Source of the DNA: Patulibacter defluvii
GTDB taxonomy: Bacteria > Actinomycetota > Thermoleophilia > Solirubrobacterales > Solirubrobacteraceae
NCBI RefSeq assembly: GCF_034096925.1
Contig: NZ_JAWZSQ010000006.1
Span: forward strand, 124,001 to 188,000
Length of the DNA stretch: 64,000 nt
Reading direction: 5' to 3'
Position numbers and translations under genes: made by a program. The notes beneath the pieces were generated by a model. The model worked only from the letters and a program-made list of their open reading frames with translations. It did not search any database and was not told the origin of the DNA. The stretch's first letter is position 1, and the number at the start of each line of letters is the position of its first letter. Shown one piece after another: positions 1 to 7,381 of the stretch.

Positions 1-187
1 GCCGCGTCAACGCGCCCGTTCCCGCTCCGACCTCGACCGCGCGGCCGTCGAGCGGCAACTCGTCGAGCACCGCCCGCGTCAGCGCCGGCCGCCAGCGGCC
101 CTCGCGCATCATCAGGGCCAGGCCCAGGTCGTAGACCCCGACCGGCAGGAAGCGGCCGCTGGCGGGGAGGATCGCGTCGTCGCTCAT
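1..187 (-). CDS. SAM-dependent methyltransferase, N-terminal fragment
   Basis: This gene starts at ATG 187 and runs off the left edge, so only about 62 residues are visible. The segment ends with VEVGAGTGAL, the glycine-rich motif I that binds S-adenosylmethionine in class I methyltransferases. The preceding residues (LALMMREGRWRP) resemble the helix before motif I in phospholipid N-methyltransferase or rRNA adenine dimethylase-like proteins, but the substrate cannot be told. A TAGCGT -10-like box at 198-203 on this strand lies 10 bases before the ATG and shares its first three bases with the stop codon of the upstream AraC gene. Confidence 0.7.
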   Translation of the reverse strand, partial: MSDDAILPASGRFLPVGVYDLGLALMMREGRWRPALTRAVLDELPLDGRAVEVGAGTGALTR

Positions 188-200
188 GGCCCGACCGACG

Positions 201-881
201 CTAGGCCGGCGGCACCGCTGCCGCTTGAACGGAGCGGTCGTCGTCGGCCAGCAGCCGCATCGCCAGCAGCGCCGACGGCGGCAGGCCGAACGCGCGCCGA
301 AAGCTCCGGCTGAGGTGGGCCGAGTCGCTGAACCCGGCGTCGGCCGCCGCCCGCGTCAGCGAGCCGCCCTCGGCCAGCCGCGCCACCGCCAGCCGCAGCC
401 GCATCCACAGCACGTAGCGCCTGAACGGCAGCCCGATCTCGGGCGAGAAGCGGTGCGTCAGCCGCGACGGCGACAGGTGCGCCGCCTGCGCCGCCGCCAC
501 CAGCGTCGGCGGGCCGGGCAGCGTCCGTTCGACGTACGCCGCCGCCGCGGCCACCGGCTCCGACAGCGGCGCCGTGCCCGCCGGGGCGCCACCGAGCCGG
601 CCGAGCGCCCCGGCGACGAACGCTCGCGCCGCCGCCGCGTCCGCCGCTGGCCACGCCAGCGACCCGAGCAGCCCGTTCAGCGGCTGCCCCAGCCGCGCCC
701 GCGCGACCGCGTCGACCCGCCGCCCGTCGAGCCCGAGCGGCTCCGCGAACAGGATCGCGACCCGCCGCGACAGCGTCCCCAGCCGGTGGGGGACGTTGCT
801 CGGGATCGCGACCGCGGCCGCCGTCAGCCGCCGGTCGTCCAGCTCCAGCTCGAGCGGCCGGCCGTCGAACGCGCACGCCAC
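201..881 (-). CDS. AraC-family transcriptional regulator (start uncertain)
   Basis: The C-terminal half carries the double helix-turn-helix of AraC/XylS regulators: TLVAAAQAAHLSPSRLTHRF is the first HTH, and SLTRAAADAGFSDSAHLSRS with following FRRAFGLPPSAL is the second HTH and signature. The N-terminal part (HRLGTL, ELELDD) looks like the end of a cupin-type sensor domain. The first ordinary start codon in frame is GTG 881, yet the frame stays open and reads cupin-like protein (GDRHAHHAVQ) up to 1040, just after the pyrE stop at 1041-1043. No ATG, GTG or TTG occurs between 881 and 1043 in frame, so the real start may be non-canonical, or a sequencing error or mutation may have removed it. 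It follows pyrE on the same strand. The regulated genes are unknown. Confidence 0.75.
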   Translation of the reverse strand: MACAFDGRPLELELDDRRLTAAAVAIPSNVPHRLGTLSRRVAILFAEPLGLDGRRVDAVARARLGQPLNGLLGSLAWPAADAAAARAFVAGALGRLGGAPAGTAPLSEPVAAAAAYVERTLPGPPTLVAAAQAAHLSPSRLTHRFSPEIGLPFRRYVLWMRLRLAVARLAEGGSLTRAAADAGFSDSAHLSRSFRRAFGLPPSALLAMRLLADDDRSVQAAAVPPA

Positions 882-1040
882 CTGGACGGCGTGGTGGGCG
901 TGGCGGTCACCGGTCCCGCCCGGGCCGCGGTAGAGCGCGAAGCCGTGGCCGACCAGCAGCGAGGCGCCATCGCCGTCCGCCCCGCCCTCGGCGCGCGTGG
1001 CGCCCCAGTCCGGCGGATCGGCGGCGATCGGCCCGCTCCC

Positions 1041-1592
1041 TCAGCTGGCGGGCCGGTCGGGGTAGACGTCGTCGATCGTCGCCAGCGCGACGTACGGGGC
1101 GCCCGCCGCCTGCTCGATCCGCTCGCCGCCGCCGGCCAGCCGGTCGAGCACCGAGACGACGCCGACGACCGTCCGGCCCTCGGCCTGCAGGGCCTCCAGC
1201 GCCTTGACCGTCGAGCCGCCGGTGGTGACGACGTCCTCGACCACCAGGCAGCGGTCCTCGTCGGTCAGGAACGGCCCCTCGACGCGCCGCTGGAGCCCGT
1301 GGGCCTTGGTCTCCTTGCGGACGAAGAACGCCTTCACGTCCGCCCCGCCGGCGAGCGCCGCGCAGGCGACCGGGTCGGCGCCCATCGTCATCCCGCCGAC
1401 CGCCGTCGCGCCGCGCCGCTCGGCCTCGGCGACGACCAGCTCGCCGAGCGCCCGGAAGCCGGCCGGGCGCAGGATCGCCCGCTTGGCGTCGACGTAGTAC
1501 GAGGCGGTCGCGCCGCTGGTCAGCGTCACCTCGCCGAGCACCAGCGCGTGCTCGCGCAGCTCGGCGATCAGCGTGTCCTTCGCGGCGCTCAT
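1041..1592 (-). CDS. pyrE: Orotate phosphoribosyltransferase
   Basis: PyrE makes orotidine 5'-monophosphate from orotate and PRPP in de novo UMP synthesis (cytoplasmic). The 183-residue length fits the short bacterial form. The PRPP-binding loop CLVVEDVVTTGGSTVKA lies at residues 115-131, and the catalytic-loop region KETKAHG is at 93-99. The ATG at 1592 is preceded by no Shine-Dalgarno sequence, but a TAGCCT -10 box (1600-1605) lies 7 bases upstream, suggesting a leaderless mRNA. This box shares its TAG with the stop codon of the L,D-transpeptidase gene. No other pyr gene is adjacent. Confidence 0.95.
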   Translation of the reverse strand: MSAAKDTLIAELREHALVLGEVTLTSGATASYYVDAKRAILRPAGFRALGELVVAEAERRGATAVGGMTMGADPVACAALAGGADVKAFFVRKETKAHGLQRRVEGPFLTDEDRCLVVEDVVTTGGSTVKALEALQAEGRTVVGVVSVLDRLAGGGERIEQAAGAPYVALATIDDVYPDRPAS

Positions 1593-1599
1593 GCGCCGG

Positions 1600-1605
1600 A
1601 GGCTA
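1600..1605 (-). promoter_or_regulatory. -10 box TAGCCT for pyrE, leaderless type
   Basis: The hexamer lies 7 bases before the pyrE ATG. Its first three bases are also the TAG stop codon of the upstream L,D-transpeptidase gene. No convincing TTGACA-like -35 is visible. Confidence 0.45.
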
Positions 1606-2673
1606 GTACGTGTCGACGATCGTCCCCATCGTCATCCAGGCGAAGATCGACGCGGCGTCGGCCATCGGGACCCGGAAGCAGCCGTGGCTGGCGTTGTAGG
1701 TCGGGACCGACGGGTAGCCGTGGACCGCGTAGCCGCGGATGAAGTAGGAGGACTTGTACATGCCCTTGGCGTTCGTGCCCGGGTCCTTCATGTAGACCCG
1801 GAAGCTGCCGCGGATCGTCGGCGTCGCCGGCGCGCCGGAGGAGGTGTGGTAGATCCGCTCGACCTTGCCGCCCTTGCCGATCAGCGCGATCACCTGGCGC
1901 GAGATGTCGCCCTCGACGTGGCGCCCGTGGCTGGGGAAGCGGACCTTGAACGCGCCCCGGCCGGCCTGCAGGGCCCGGAAGACGTCGCTGTTGGCGCTGG
2001 TCGTGCGGGCCATCCGCAGGACCTTGCGGAAGGCCAGGACGGCCCGCTGCGTGCGCGCGTCGTAGAGGCCCTTCTCGCCGATCACGTAGCCCTTGGCCTT
2101 CAGCTTCGCCTGCAGCCAGCGGACGGCCGGACCGCGGTTGCCGGCCTGGACCGACGGCGTCATCTGGTTGACGATCGTCGTCTTCGGCTTCGTCTCCGCC
2201 GCCGGCTGGCCCTTGCCGATGTGGGCGTGGACGACGACCCGCTTGGCGGTGCGGCTGAAGAAGACCGCGCGGGCGACGCCCTGGTCGCCCGACTTCGCCT
2301 GCTCCAGCGGCACCCGGCGGGTGATCGTCCGCTTGTGGTCGATCGCGAAGCTGACCGTGACCTTCACGCCCGGCACGTACTTGTCGGTCACCACCAGCGC
2401 GCGCCAGTGGTCGCCCTTGAACGCGAGCCCGCCGCGGGCCTTCTCCGGCGAGAGCGTCAGCTTCAGCGTGGGCGGCGGGACCGGGGTCGTCGGCGGCTCG
2501 GTGCCCTCCTGGCGGACGGTCGCGGCCGGCTCCGGGGCTGGCGCGGTGACGGTCTGATCGGGCGCGGCGGAGGGCGTCGCGACCTGGGCCCCGGCGGTCG
2601 GAGCGGCGACGAGCAGCGCGACGGGAACGAGCGCTGCGAGGGAGCCGCGGGCGCGGCAGCGGGAGCCAGTCAT
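1603..2673 (-). CDS. Secreted L,D-transpeptidase (YkuD) with peptidoglycan-binding domain
   Basis: A signal peptide (LAALVPVALLVAAPTAGAQ) is followed by a Pro/Thr-rich linker, an Ig-like region, a PG_binding_1 domain (GNRGPAVRWLQAKLKAKGY) and a C-terminal YkuD catalytic domain. The active-site signature HGYPSVPTYNASHGCFR is present, with catalytic Cys near residue 332 and the two His of the motif at about 318 and 330 of 356 residues. Such enzymes make 3-3 cross-links in peptidoglycan or attach proteins to it, outside the membrane. I chose ATG 2673 over an upstream start at 2721 because it places the signal peptide at the N-terminus and is preceded, 7 bases away, by a TATCTT -10 box (2681-2686). 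Confidence 0.9.
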   Translation of the reverse strand: MTGSRCRARGSLAALVPVALLVAAPTAGAQVATPSAAPDQTVTAPAPEPAATVRQEGTEPPTTPVPPPTLKLTLSPEKARGGLAFKGDHWRALVVTDKYVPGVKVTVSFAIDHKRTITRRVPLEQAKSGDQGVARAVFFSRTAKRVVVHAHIGKGQPAAETKPKTTIVNQMTPSVQAGNRGPAVRWLQAKLKAKGYVIGEKGLYDARTQRAVLAFRKVLRMARTTSANSDVFRALQAGRGAFKVRFPSHGRHVEGDISRQVIALIGKGGKVERIYHTSSGAPATPTIRGSFRVYMKDPGTNAKGMYKSSYFIRGYAVHGYPSVPTYNASHGCFRVPMADAASIFAWMTMGTIVDTY

Positions 2674-2680
2674 CGCCCAC

Positions 2681-2686
2681 AAGATA
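2681..2686 (-). promoter_or_regulatory. -10 box TATCTT for L,D-transpeptidase, leaderless type
   Basis: It lies 7 bases upstream of ATG 2673. It supports that start over the longer frame that begins at 2721. Confidence 0.4.
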
Positions 2687-2784
2687 CCCCGGAGGGGCAC
2701 CTGGGGGACCCGGGAGAACACCCCAGGAATGGTCGGGGCGGGCCGGGGGAGCGGGCGCCGGCTAGCGCGGACGGGGGAGTCGCG

Positions 2785-3645
2785 TCAGGCCGGCGCGGTG
2801 CTGTCGCCGCCGACGACCCGACCCTCGATCGCGCGTGCGGCCAGCGCGATCGCGACCAGCAGCACCATCGCGCCGGCCCACAGCGCGGCGCCCTGGCCGA
2901 AGCTCCACTCCTTCGCCGCCGAGATCGCGATCGCGTTGTTCGTCGCGTGCAGCAGGATCGGGGCGTAGAGCGAGCCGGTCGCCTGGTAGAGCAGGCAGAG
3001 GACGGCGCCGAACGCGGCCAGGATCGGCAGGAACCCGGCGTCGGTGCCGCCGGCGTGGAGCCCGCCGAAGAGGATCCCGTCGATCAGCGCCGCGGTCCCG
3101 ATCGCCACGCCCATCGGCATCCACCGCGCCAGCCCGTCGCGAAGGCCGGGGAAGACCACGCCGCGCATCAGCACCTCCTCGCCGATCGGGGCGAGGACCG
3201 TGGTGCAGAGCCCGATCAGGATCGCGGCCAGCGGGCTGATGTCGACGCCCAGGTCCTTCGGCAGGTCGTCCTGCTTGTCGCCGACGCCGAGCAGCTCGGC
3301 CAGGCCGTTCGAGAGCAGCAGGTAGACGACGAACGCCGCGACCACGATCGCCAGCGCCGTCCAGATCCGCGCCGGCACCCGCAGGCCGAGGCTGCTGCGC
3401 CGCACCCGCACGCCGACGATCGTCAGGAAGGCCACCGGCGCGCCGACGAAGATCACGTTCTGGATCACCAGCGAGAGGACCTTGCCGGCGACCTCGGCGG
3501 TGTCCGAGCCGTCGCCGATCGCGGCCGCCGGAACGCTGGCGAAGAGCGTCACGCCGAGGGTGACGACCAGCGCGAGGAATCCCTCCATCAGCCCCCAGGA
3601 GCTGCGCCGCGGCGGAGCGCTGGACCGGTTCGCGGACGCGTTCAT
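2785..3645 (-). CDS. CPBP-family intramembrane metalloprotease
   Basis: This 286-residue polytopic protein has about seven hydrophobic segments and carries the CPBP (CAAX protease/bacteriocin-processing) motifs: GEEVLMRG with E156, E157 and R161, FGGLH with H197, and LLHATNN with H233 and N236-237. In the family these residues bind zinc in the membrane and cleave or modify membrane-associated peptides. The substrate is unknown. ATG 3645 has a TACCGT -10-like box at 3656-3661, 10 bases upstream. The next gene on this strand (L,D-transpeptidase) starts about 110 bases downstream and has its own promoter. Confidence 0.88.
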   Translation of the reverse strand: MNASANRSSAPPRRSSWGLMEGFLALVVTLGVTLFASVPAAAIGDGSDTAEVAGKVLSLVIQNVIFVGAPVAFLTIVGVRVRRSSLGLRVPARIWTALAIVVAAFVVYLLLSNGLAELLGVGDKQDDLPKDLGVDISPLAAILIGLCTTVLAPIGEEVLMRGVVFPGLRDGLARWMPMGVAIGTAALIDGILFGGLHAGGTDAGFLPILAAFGAVLCLLYQATGSLYAPILLHATNNAIAISAAKEWSFGQGAALWAGAMVLLVAIALAARAIEGRVVGGDSTAPA

Positions 3646-3690
3646 CGTCGGCGCAACGGTACTGGCGGAGGGGGTTCTGCGTCCCCGTGG

Positions 3691-5013
3691 CTAGGCGACG
3701 AACGTCCACCGCGCGGTCAGGGCCGCGGTCCCGGCCAGCAGCGCCGCGCCGAGCAGGGCCAGCCCCCAGCGCCGCCAGCGGGGGCCGCGCGCCAGCCACC
3801 AGCCGGCCCACATCGCCAGCGGGAACAGCACCCCGACGAACCGCGGCAGCGACATCAGCGGCTGGCTCTCGCCCAGCGCCGGCGTGCTCAGCGGCAGCAG
3901 CAGCGCGCAGCCGGCGTAGGCCGCGTAGGCCGGCGGCAGTCGTCGGGCCGCCCCGATCAGCGCCGCCACCGCCACCGCCAGCGTCGCCAGCAGGCCGACG
4001 TTCATCCAGGCGGTCGAGGTCGGTCCCTGGGCCGCCACCCAGCCGAGCAGCTGCGCGACCCCGTCGGCGCCGGCGCGGACCCCCTCGGCAACGCCGACCA
4101 GCGGCCCGGCGCTCTCCCGGCCCCACTCGCCCTGGACCGCGAACGGCTGGTCCCAGGGGTGCCCGCCGAGCGCCAGCCCGACCAGGAAGGCGACCGTGCC
4201 GAGCGGGACCGCGGCCGCGGCCAGCAGCGCCGGTCGCGGCGACCAGCCGCCGCGGTCGCCGTCGGCGGCGGCCCGTCGCGCCCGCCACCAGCGCTCGCCC
4301 GCGGTCGCCAGCAGCGCCACCACCAGCACCACGCCGGCGCTGCGGGTCAGCGCCGCCAGCAGCCCGAGGACCCCGGCCAGCGCCCAGCGGTCCTGGCGCG
4401 CGGCCAGCACGCAGGCGGCCGACAGCAGCAGGAACAGCCCCTCGCTGTAGACCGCGCTCAGCCACAGCGACCCGGGGAAGAGCAGCAGCGCCCAGACCGC
4501 CGCGCCGGCCGCCGGCGCGCCCAGCTCGCGGGCGGTCAGGCGGTGGACGAGCATCGCGCCGCCGAACGCACAGGCGCCGGAGACAAGCAGCCCGGCCAGC
4601 AGCGGCGAGCCGAGGACCGTCCCGACCAGCCGCACCAGCAGCGGGTAGAGCGGGAAGAACGCGGTCCGCGGCGCGTAGTCGGTCGGGTAGCCGACGTCGG
4701 CCACGTCCAGCAGCCAGACGCTGTCCCAGCGGGCCAGCGGCGCGATCAGCACGCTCAGGTCGTGGCCCAGCTCGGCGGTCCGGCCGAGCGGGTCGAAGGT
4801 CGTCGCGGTGGCCACCCCGTCGCGGCTGGTCGTCCCCCAGAGCGAGACCGCGCCGGCCCCGGAGAGCAGCACGATCAGGCGGCTGACGAGGTACGCGGGC
4901 AGCACCGCCAGCGCCGTCCGGGCCCAGGTCGCGTCGGCGGTCGCGGCGGCCGTCCGGACCCGCGGCGGACGGAGCCTGGCCGGGGCGTCGAGCGACTGGT
5001 CGCGAGCGGCCAT
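3691..5013 (-). CDS. Polytopic mannosyltransferase-like membrane protein (PIG-V/GT-C type)
   Basis: About 440 residues form 9-11 predicted membrane helices. An early loop reads LARWDSVWLLDVADVGYP, a W-D-x-x-W(Y) arrangement near an acidic loop after the first helix, as in PIG-V-like and other GT-C glycosyltransferases that use a lipid-linked sugar outside the membrane. FFPLYPLL and YSEGLFLLLS are further family-like motifs. I chose ATG 5013 (MAARDQSL) because the longer frame to 5217 is Arg/Pro-rich with no membrane segment. It is divergent from the first PBP gene. The sugar acceptor is unknown. Confidence 0.72.
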   Translation of the reverse strand: MAARDQSLDAPARLRPPRVRTAAATADATWARTALAVLPAYLVSRLIVLLSGAGAVSLWGTTSRDGVATATTFDPLGRTAELGHDLSVLIAPLARWDSVWLLDVADVGYPTDYAPRTAFFPLYPLLVRLVGTVLGSPLLAGLLVSGACAFGGAMLVHRLTARELGAPAAGAAVWALLLFPGSLWLSAVYSEGLFLLLSAACVLAARQDRWALAGVLGLLAALTRSAGVVLVVALLATAGERWWRARRAAADGDRGGWSPRPALLAAAAVPLGTVAFLVGLALGGHPWDQPFAVQGEWGRESAGPLVGVAEGVRAGADGVAQLLGWVAAQGPTSTAWMNVGLLATLAVAVAALIGAARRLPPAYAAYAGCALLLPLSTPALGESQPLMSLPRFVGVLFPLAMWAGWWLARGPRWRRWGLALLGAALLAGTAALTARWTFVA

Positions 5014-5120
5014 CCGGCTCCATGGTGGCGGACTCGCGCGCTCCGTGCGACCGGTCCTCCGCCGGTCGCCGGGCCGCGCACGCCGCCGTGCAGCGGGAAG
5101 GAACGGCGTCCGCGGCCCGG

Positions 5121-5126
5121 TACCCT
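5121..5126 (+). promoter_or_regulatory. -10-like box TACCCT for the first PBP gene
   Basis: TACCCT sits about 70 bases upstream of ATG 5198, giving a predicted leader of about 60 bases. It is assigned by similarity to the TANNNT boxes found before many genes in this window. Confidence 0.3.
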
Positions 5127-5197
5127 GTGGCGCAACGCGTTCGCCGCGGGGTCGTCCAGATCGGGTCGGCCGGGAGCGGACCGTTCCTCCCCCGCCG

Positions 5198-7234
5198 ATG
5201 TCCCACGCAGCCCGCAAGCGCCGTCAGCGCCGTGCCAAGGGAGGCGCCACGCGCGTCCTCCTCGTCCTCCTCGTGACGATCGCCGTCGGCGTCGTGATCG
5301 GCGGTGCCGGCGCGGTCGGCTACGTCGCCAGCATCGCCGACGACGTCGACCTCGACCGCCTGCGCCCGGCCAACCCGGGCGGCAACTCGGTGGTCTTCGC
5401 GGCCGACGGGACGAAGCTCGGCTACATCGACGGTCCGGTGCTGCGGACGCCGGTCCGCTCGCGCGACATGTCGCCGCTGGTCCGCCAGGCGACCGTCGCC
5501 GTCGAGGATCGGCGCTTCTACCAGCACGGTGGCGTCGACGTCGAGGGCATCTTCCGCGCCGCGCTCCGCAACTTCACCGAGCGGGAGACGAAGGAGGGCG
5601 CGTCGACCCTCGAGATGCAGCTGATCCGGAACCTCTACACGGGCGACAAGGACGACAGCTACAAGCGCAAGATCCGCGAGGCGAAGCTGGCCGACCAGCT
5701 GGAGAAGCGCCACCCGGGCCGCGAGGGCAAGGAGTGGGTCCTCACGACTTACCTCAACAGCGTCCCCTACGGCAACGCGCCGAACGGCCAGAACATCATC
5801 GGCGTCCAGGCCGCGGCCCGCGTCTACTTCAACAAGTCGGCCAAGGACCTGACGCTCGCCCAGGCCGCGCTGATCGCCGGCCTGCCGCAGGCGCCGTCGC
5901 AGTACAACCCCTTCCGCAACCCGAAGGCGGCGCTGGTCCGCCGCAACGACGTGCTGCGGCGGATGGCGGAGCAGGGCTACGTCACCGGGACGACGGCGGC
6001 CGAGGCCCAGGACGCGCCGCTGGGGCTGCGCAACGGCGACTTCTACACCCGTCGCCGCGAGCAGTTCGTCATGGACTACGTCCGGCAGGAGCTGATCGAG
6101 AAGTACGGTCGCAAGCGGGTCCGCGAGGGCGGCCTGAAGATCTACACCACGATCGACCTGAAGAAGCAGCAGCAGGCCCGCGCCGCGCTGCAGAAGAACT
6201 TCATCCCCGGCGGCCCGGCCAGCGCGATCGTCTCGATCCGACCCGAGAGCGGCGACGTGACGACGATGGCCTCGACGGCCCAGTACTCGGACACGAAGTA
6301 CAACCTCGTCACCCAGGGCAAGCGCCAGCCCGGCTCGACCTTCAAGACGATGGTCCTGATGGCCGCGCTGCGGGCTGGGATCGACCCCGACTCGACCGTC
6401 TACACCTCGCGCAGCGGCGAGGAGCTGCTGCCCGGCTGGTCGCCGAAGACCTACAGCGGCAAGAGCGGCGGCTCGATGAGCATCACGAAGGCGACGCTGG
6501 CCTCGGACAACTCGGTCTACGCCCAGCTCGACCTCGACGTTGGCCCGGAGAACGTCACCAAGGCGGCGCGGCTGATGGGGATCACCTCGAAGCTGATCAG
6601 CGCCCCGGCCGAGGGCCTCGGCGGCCTGACCGACGGCGTCAGCCCGCTCGAGGTCGCCCGCGCCTACTCGACGATCGCCAACGGCGGCAAGCGGATCGTG
6701 CCGCGGATCGTCACCAAGGTCGTGCTCCAGGACGGCACCGTCCGCCGGCCGCAGAAGGTCAAGGCCGTGCGGACCTTCTCCGCCGGCGTCGCCAGCAAGG
6801 CGAACGAGATCCTGGAGAAGAACGTCCAGGGCGGCACCGGCAAGAGCGCCGCGCTGCCGAACTGCCCGGTGGCCGGCAAGACCGGCACCACCGACAACGA
6901 GGCCGACGCCTGGTTCGCCGGCTTCACCCGCGACATGACCACCGTCGCCTGGGTCGGCTACCCGCTCTCGCGCAACCCGACCGGCGAGCAGGGCGGCGGA
7001 CGCCCCGCGCGCACCTGGCACGACTTCATGATCGCCGCCAAGGGCAGCAGCTGCGGCCCGTTCCGCAAGGCGCCGTTCTCCGGCACCCGCGGCACCGGCG
7101 CCCACGCCGGCAGCCGCGGCGACGAGAAGACCGGCCCCGACGGCCAGCCGCTCGACGGCGCGACCGGGGCCGACGGCGCGGCGACGCCGGACGGTGGCGG
7201 AACCGCGGTCGACCCGGCCACGCCGGGTCGCTGA
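5198..7234 (+). CDS. Bifunctional penicillin-binding protein (class A), copy 1
   Basis: This 678-residue class A PBP polymerises lipid II and cross-links the glycan outside the membrane. A basic cytoplasmic tail (MSHAARKRRQRRAKGG) and one membrane segment (about 19-45) precede a GT51 transglycosylase domain with AVEDRRFYQHGG (E103 catalytic) and GASTLEMQLIRN. The transpeptidase domain has S380-T-F-K383, S436-D-N and K561-T-G. The C-terminal tail is Gly/Asp/Thr-rich. The start gives the same N-terminal sequence as the paralogue 147 bases downstream. Together with that neighbour it forms a tandem duplication. Confidence 0.95.
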   Translation: MSHAARKRRQRRAKGGATRVLLVLLVTIAVGVVIGGAGAVGYVASIADDVDLDRLRPANPGGNSVVFAADGTKLGYIDGPVLRTPVRSRDMSPLVRQATVAVEDRRFYQHGGVDVEGIFRAALRNFTERETKEGASTLEMQLIRNLYTGDKDDSYKRKIREAKLADQLEKRHPGREGKEWVLTTYLNSVPYGNAPNGQNIIGVQAAARVYFNKSAKDLTLAQAALIAGLPQAPSQYNPFRNPKAALVRRNDVLRRMAEQGYVTGTTAAEAQDAPLGLRNGDFYTRRREQFVMDYVRQELIEKYGRKRVREGGLKIYTTIDLKKQQQARAALQKNFIPGGPASAIVSIRPESGDVTTMASTAQYSDTKYNLVTQGKRQPGSTFKTMVLMAALRAGIDPDSTVYTSRSGEELLPGWSPKTYSGKSGGSMSITKATLASDNSVYAQLDLDVGPENVTKAARLMGITSKLISAPAEGLGGLTDGVSPLEVARAYSTIANGGKRIVPRIVTKVVLQDGTVRRPQKVKAVRTFSAGVASKANEILEKNVQGGTGKSAALPNCPVAGKTGTTDNEADAWFAGFTRDMTTVAWVGYPLSRNPTGEQGGGRPARTWHDFMIAAKGSSCGPFRKAPFSGTRGTGAHAGSRGDEKTGPDGQPLDGATGADGAATPDGGGTAVDPATPGR

Positions 7235-7381
7235 GCGGTCGCGCCACGCGCCGCGGCGCGAACGGCACGGCGCCAGGAACGGCGCCGCCCAGCAGGACCG
7301 GATCCTGGGCCACGGTACTGTTCATGAGCGCCTCGACCCGTCCGTCGATCGTCGACGGGGGTGTCCTGCGCCCAACTCCCG

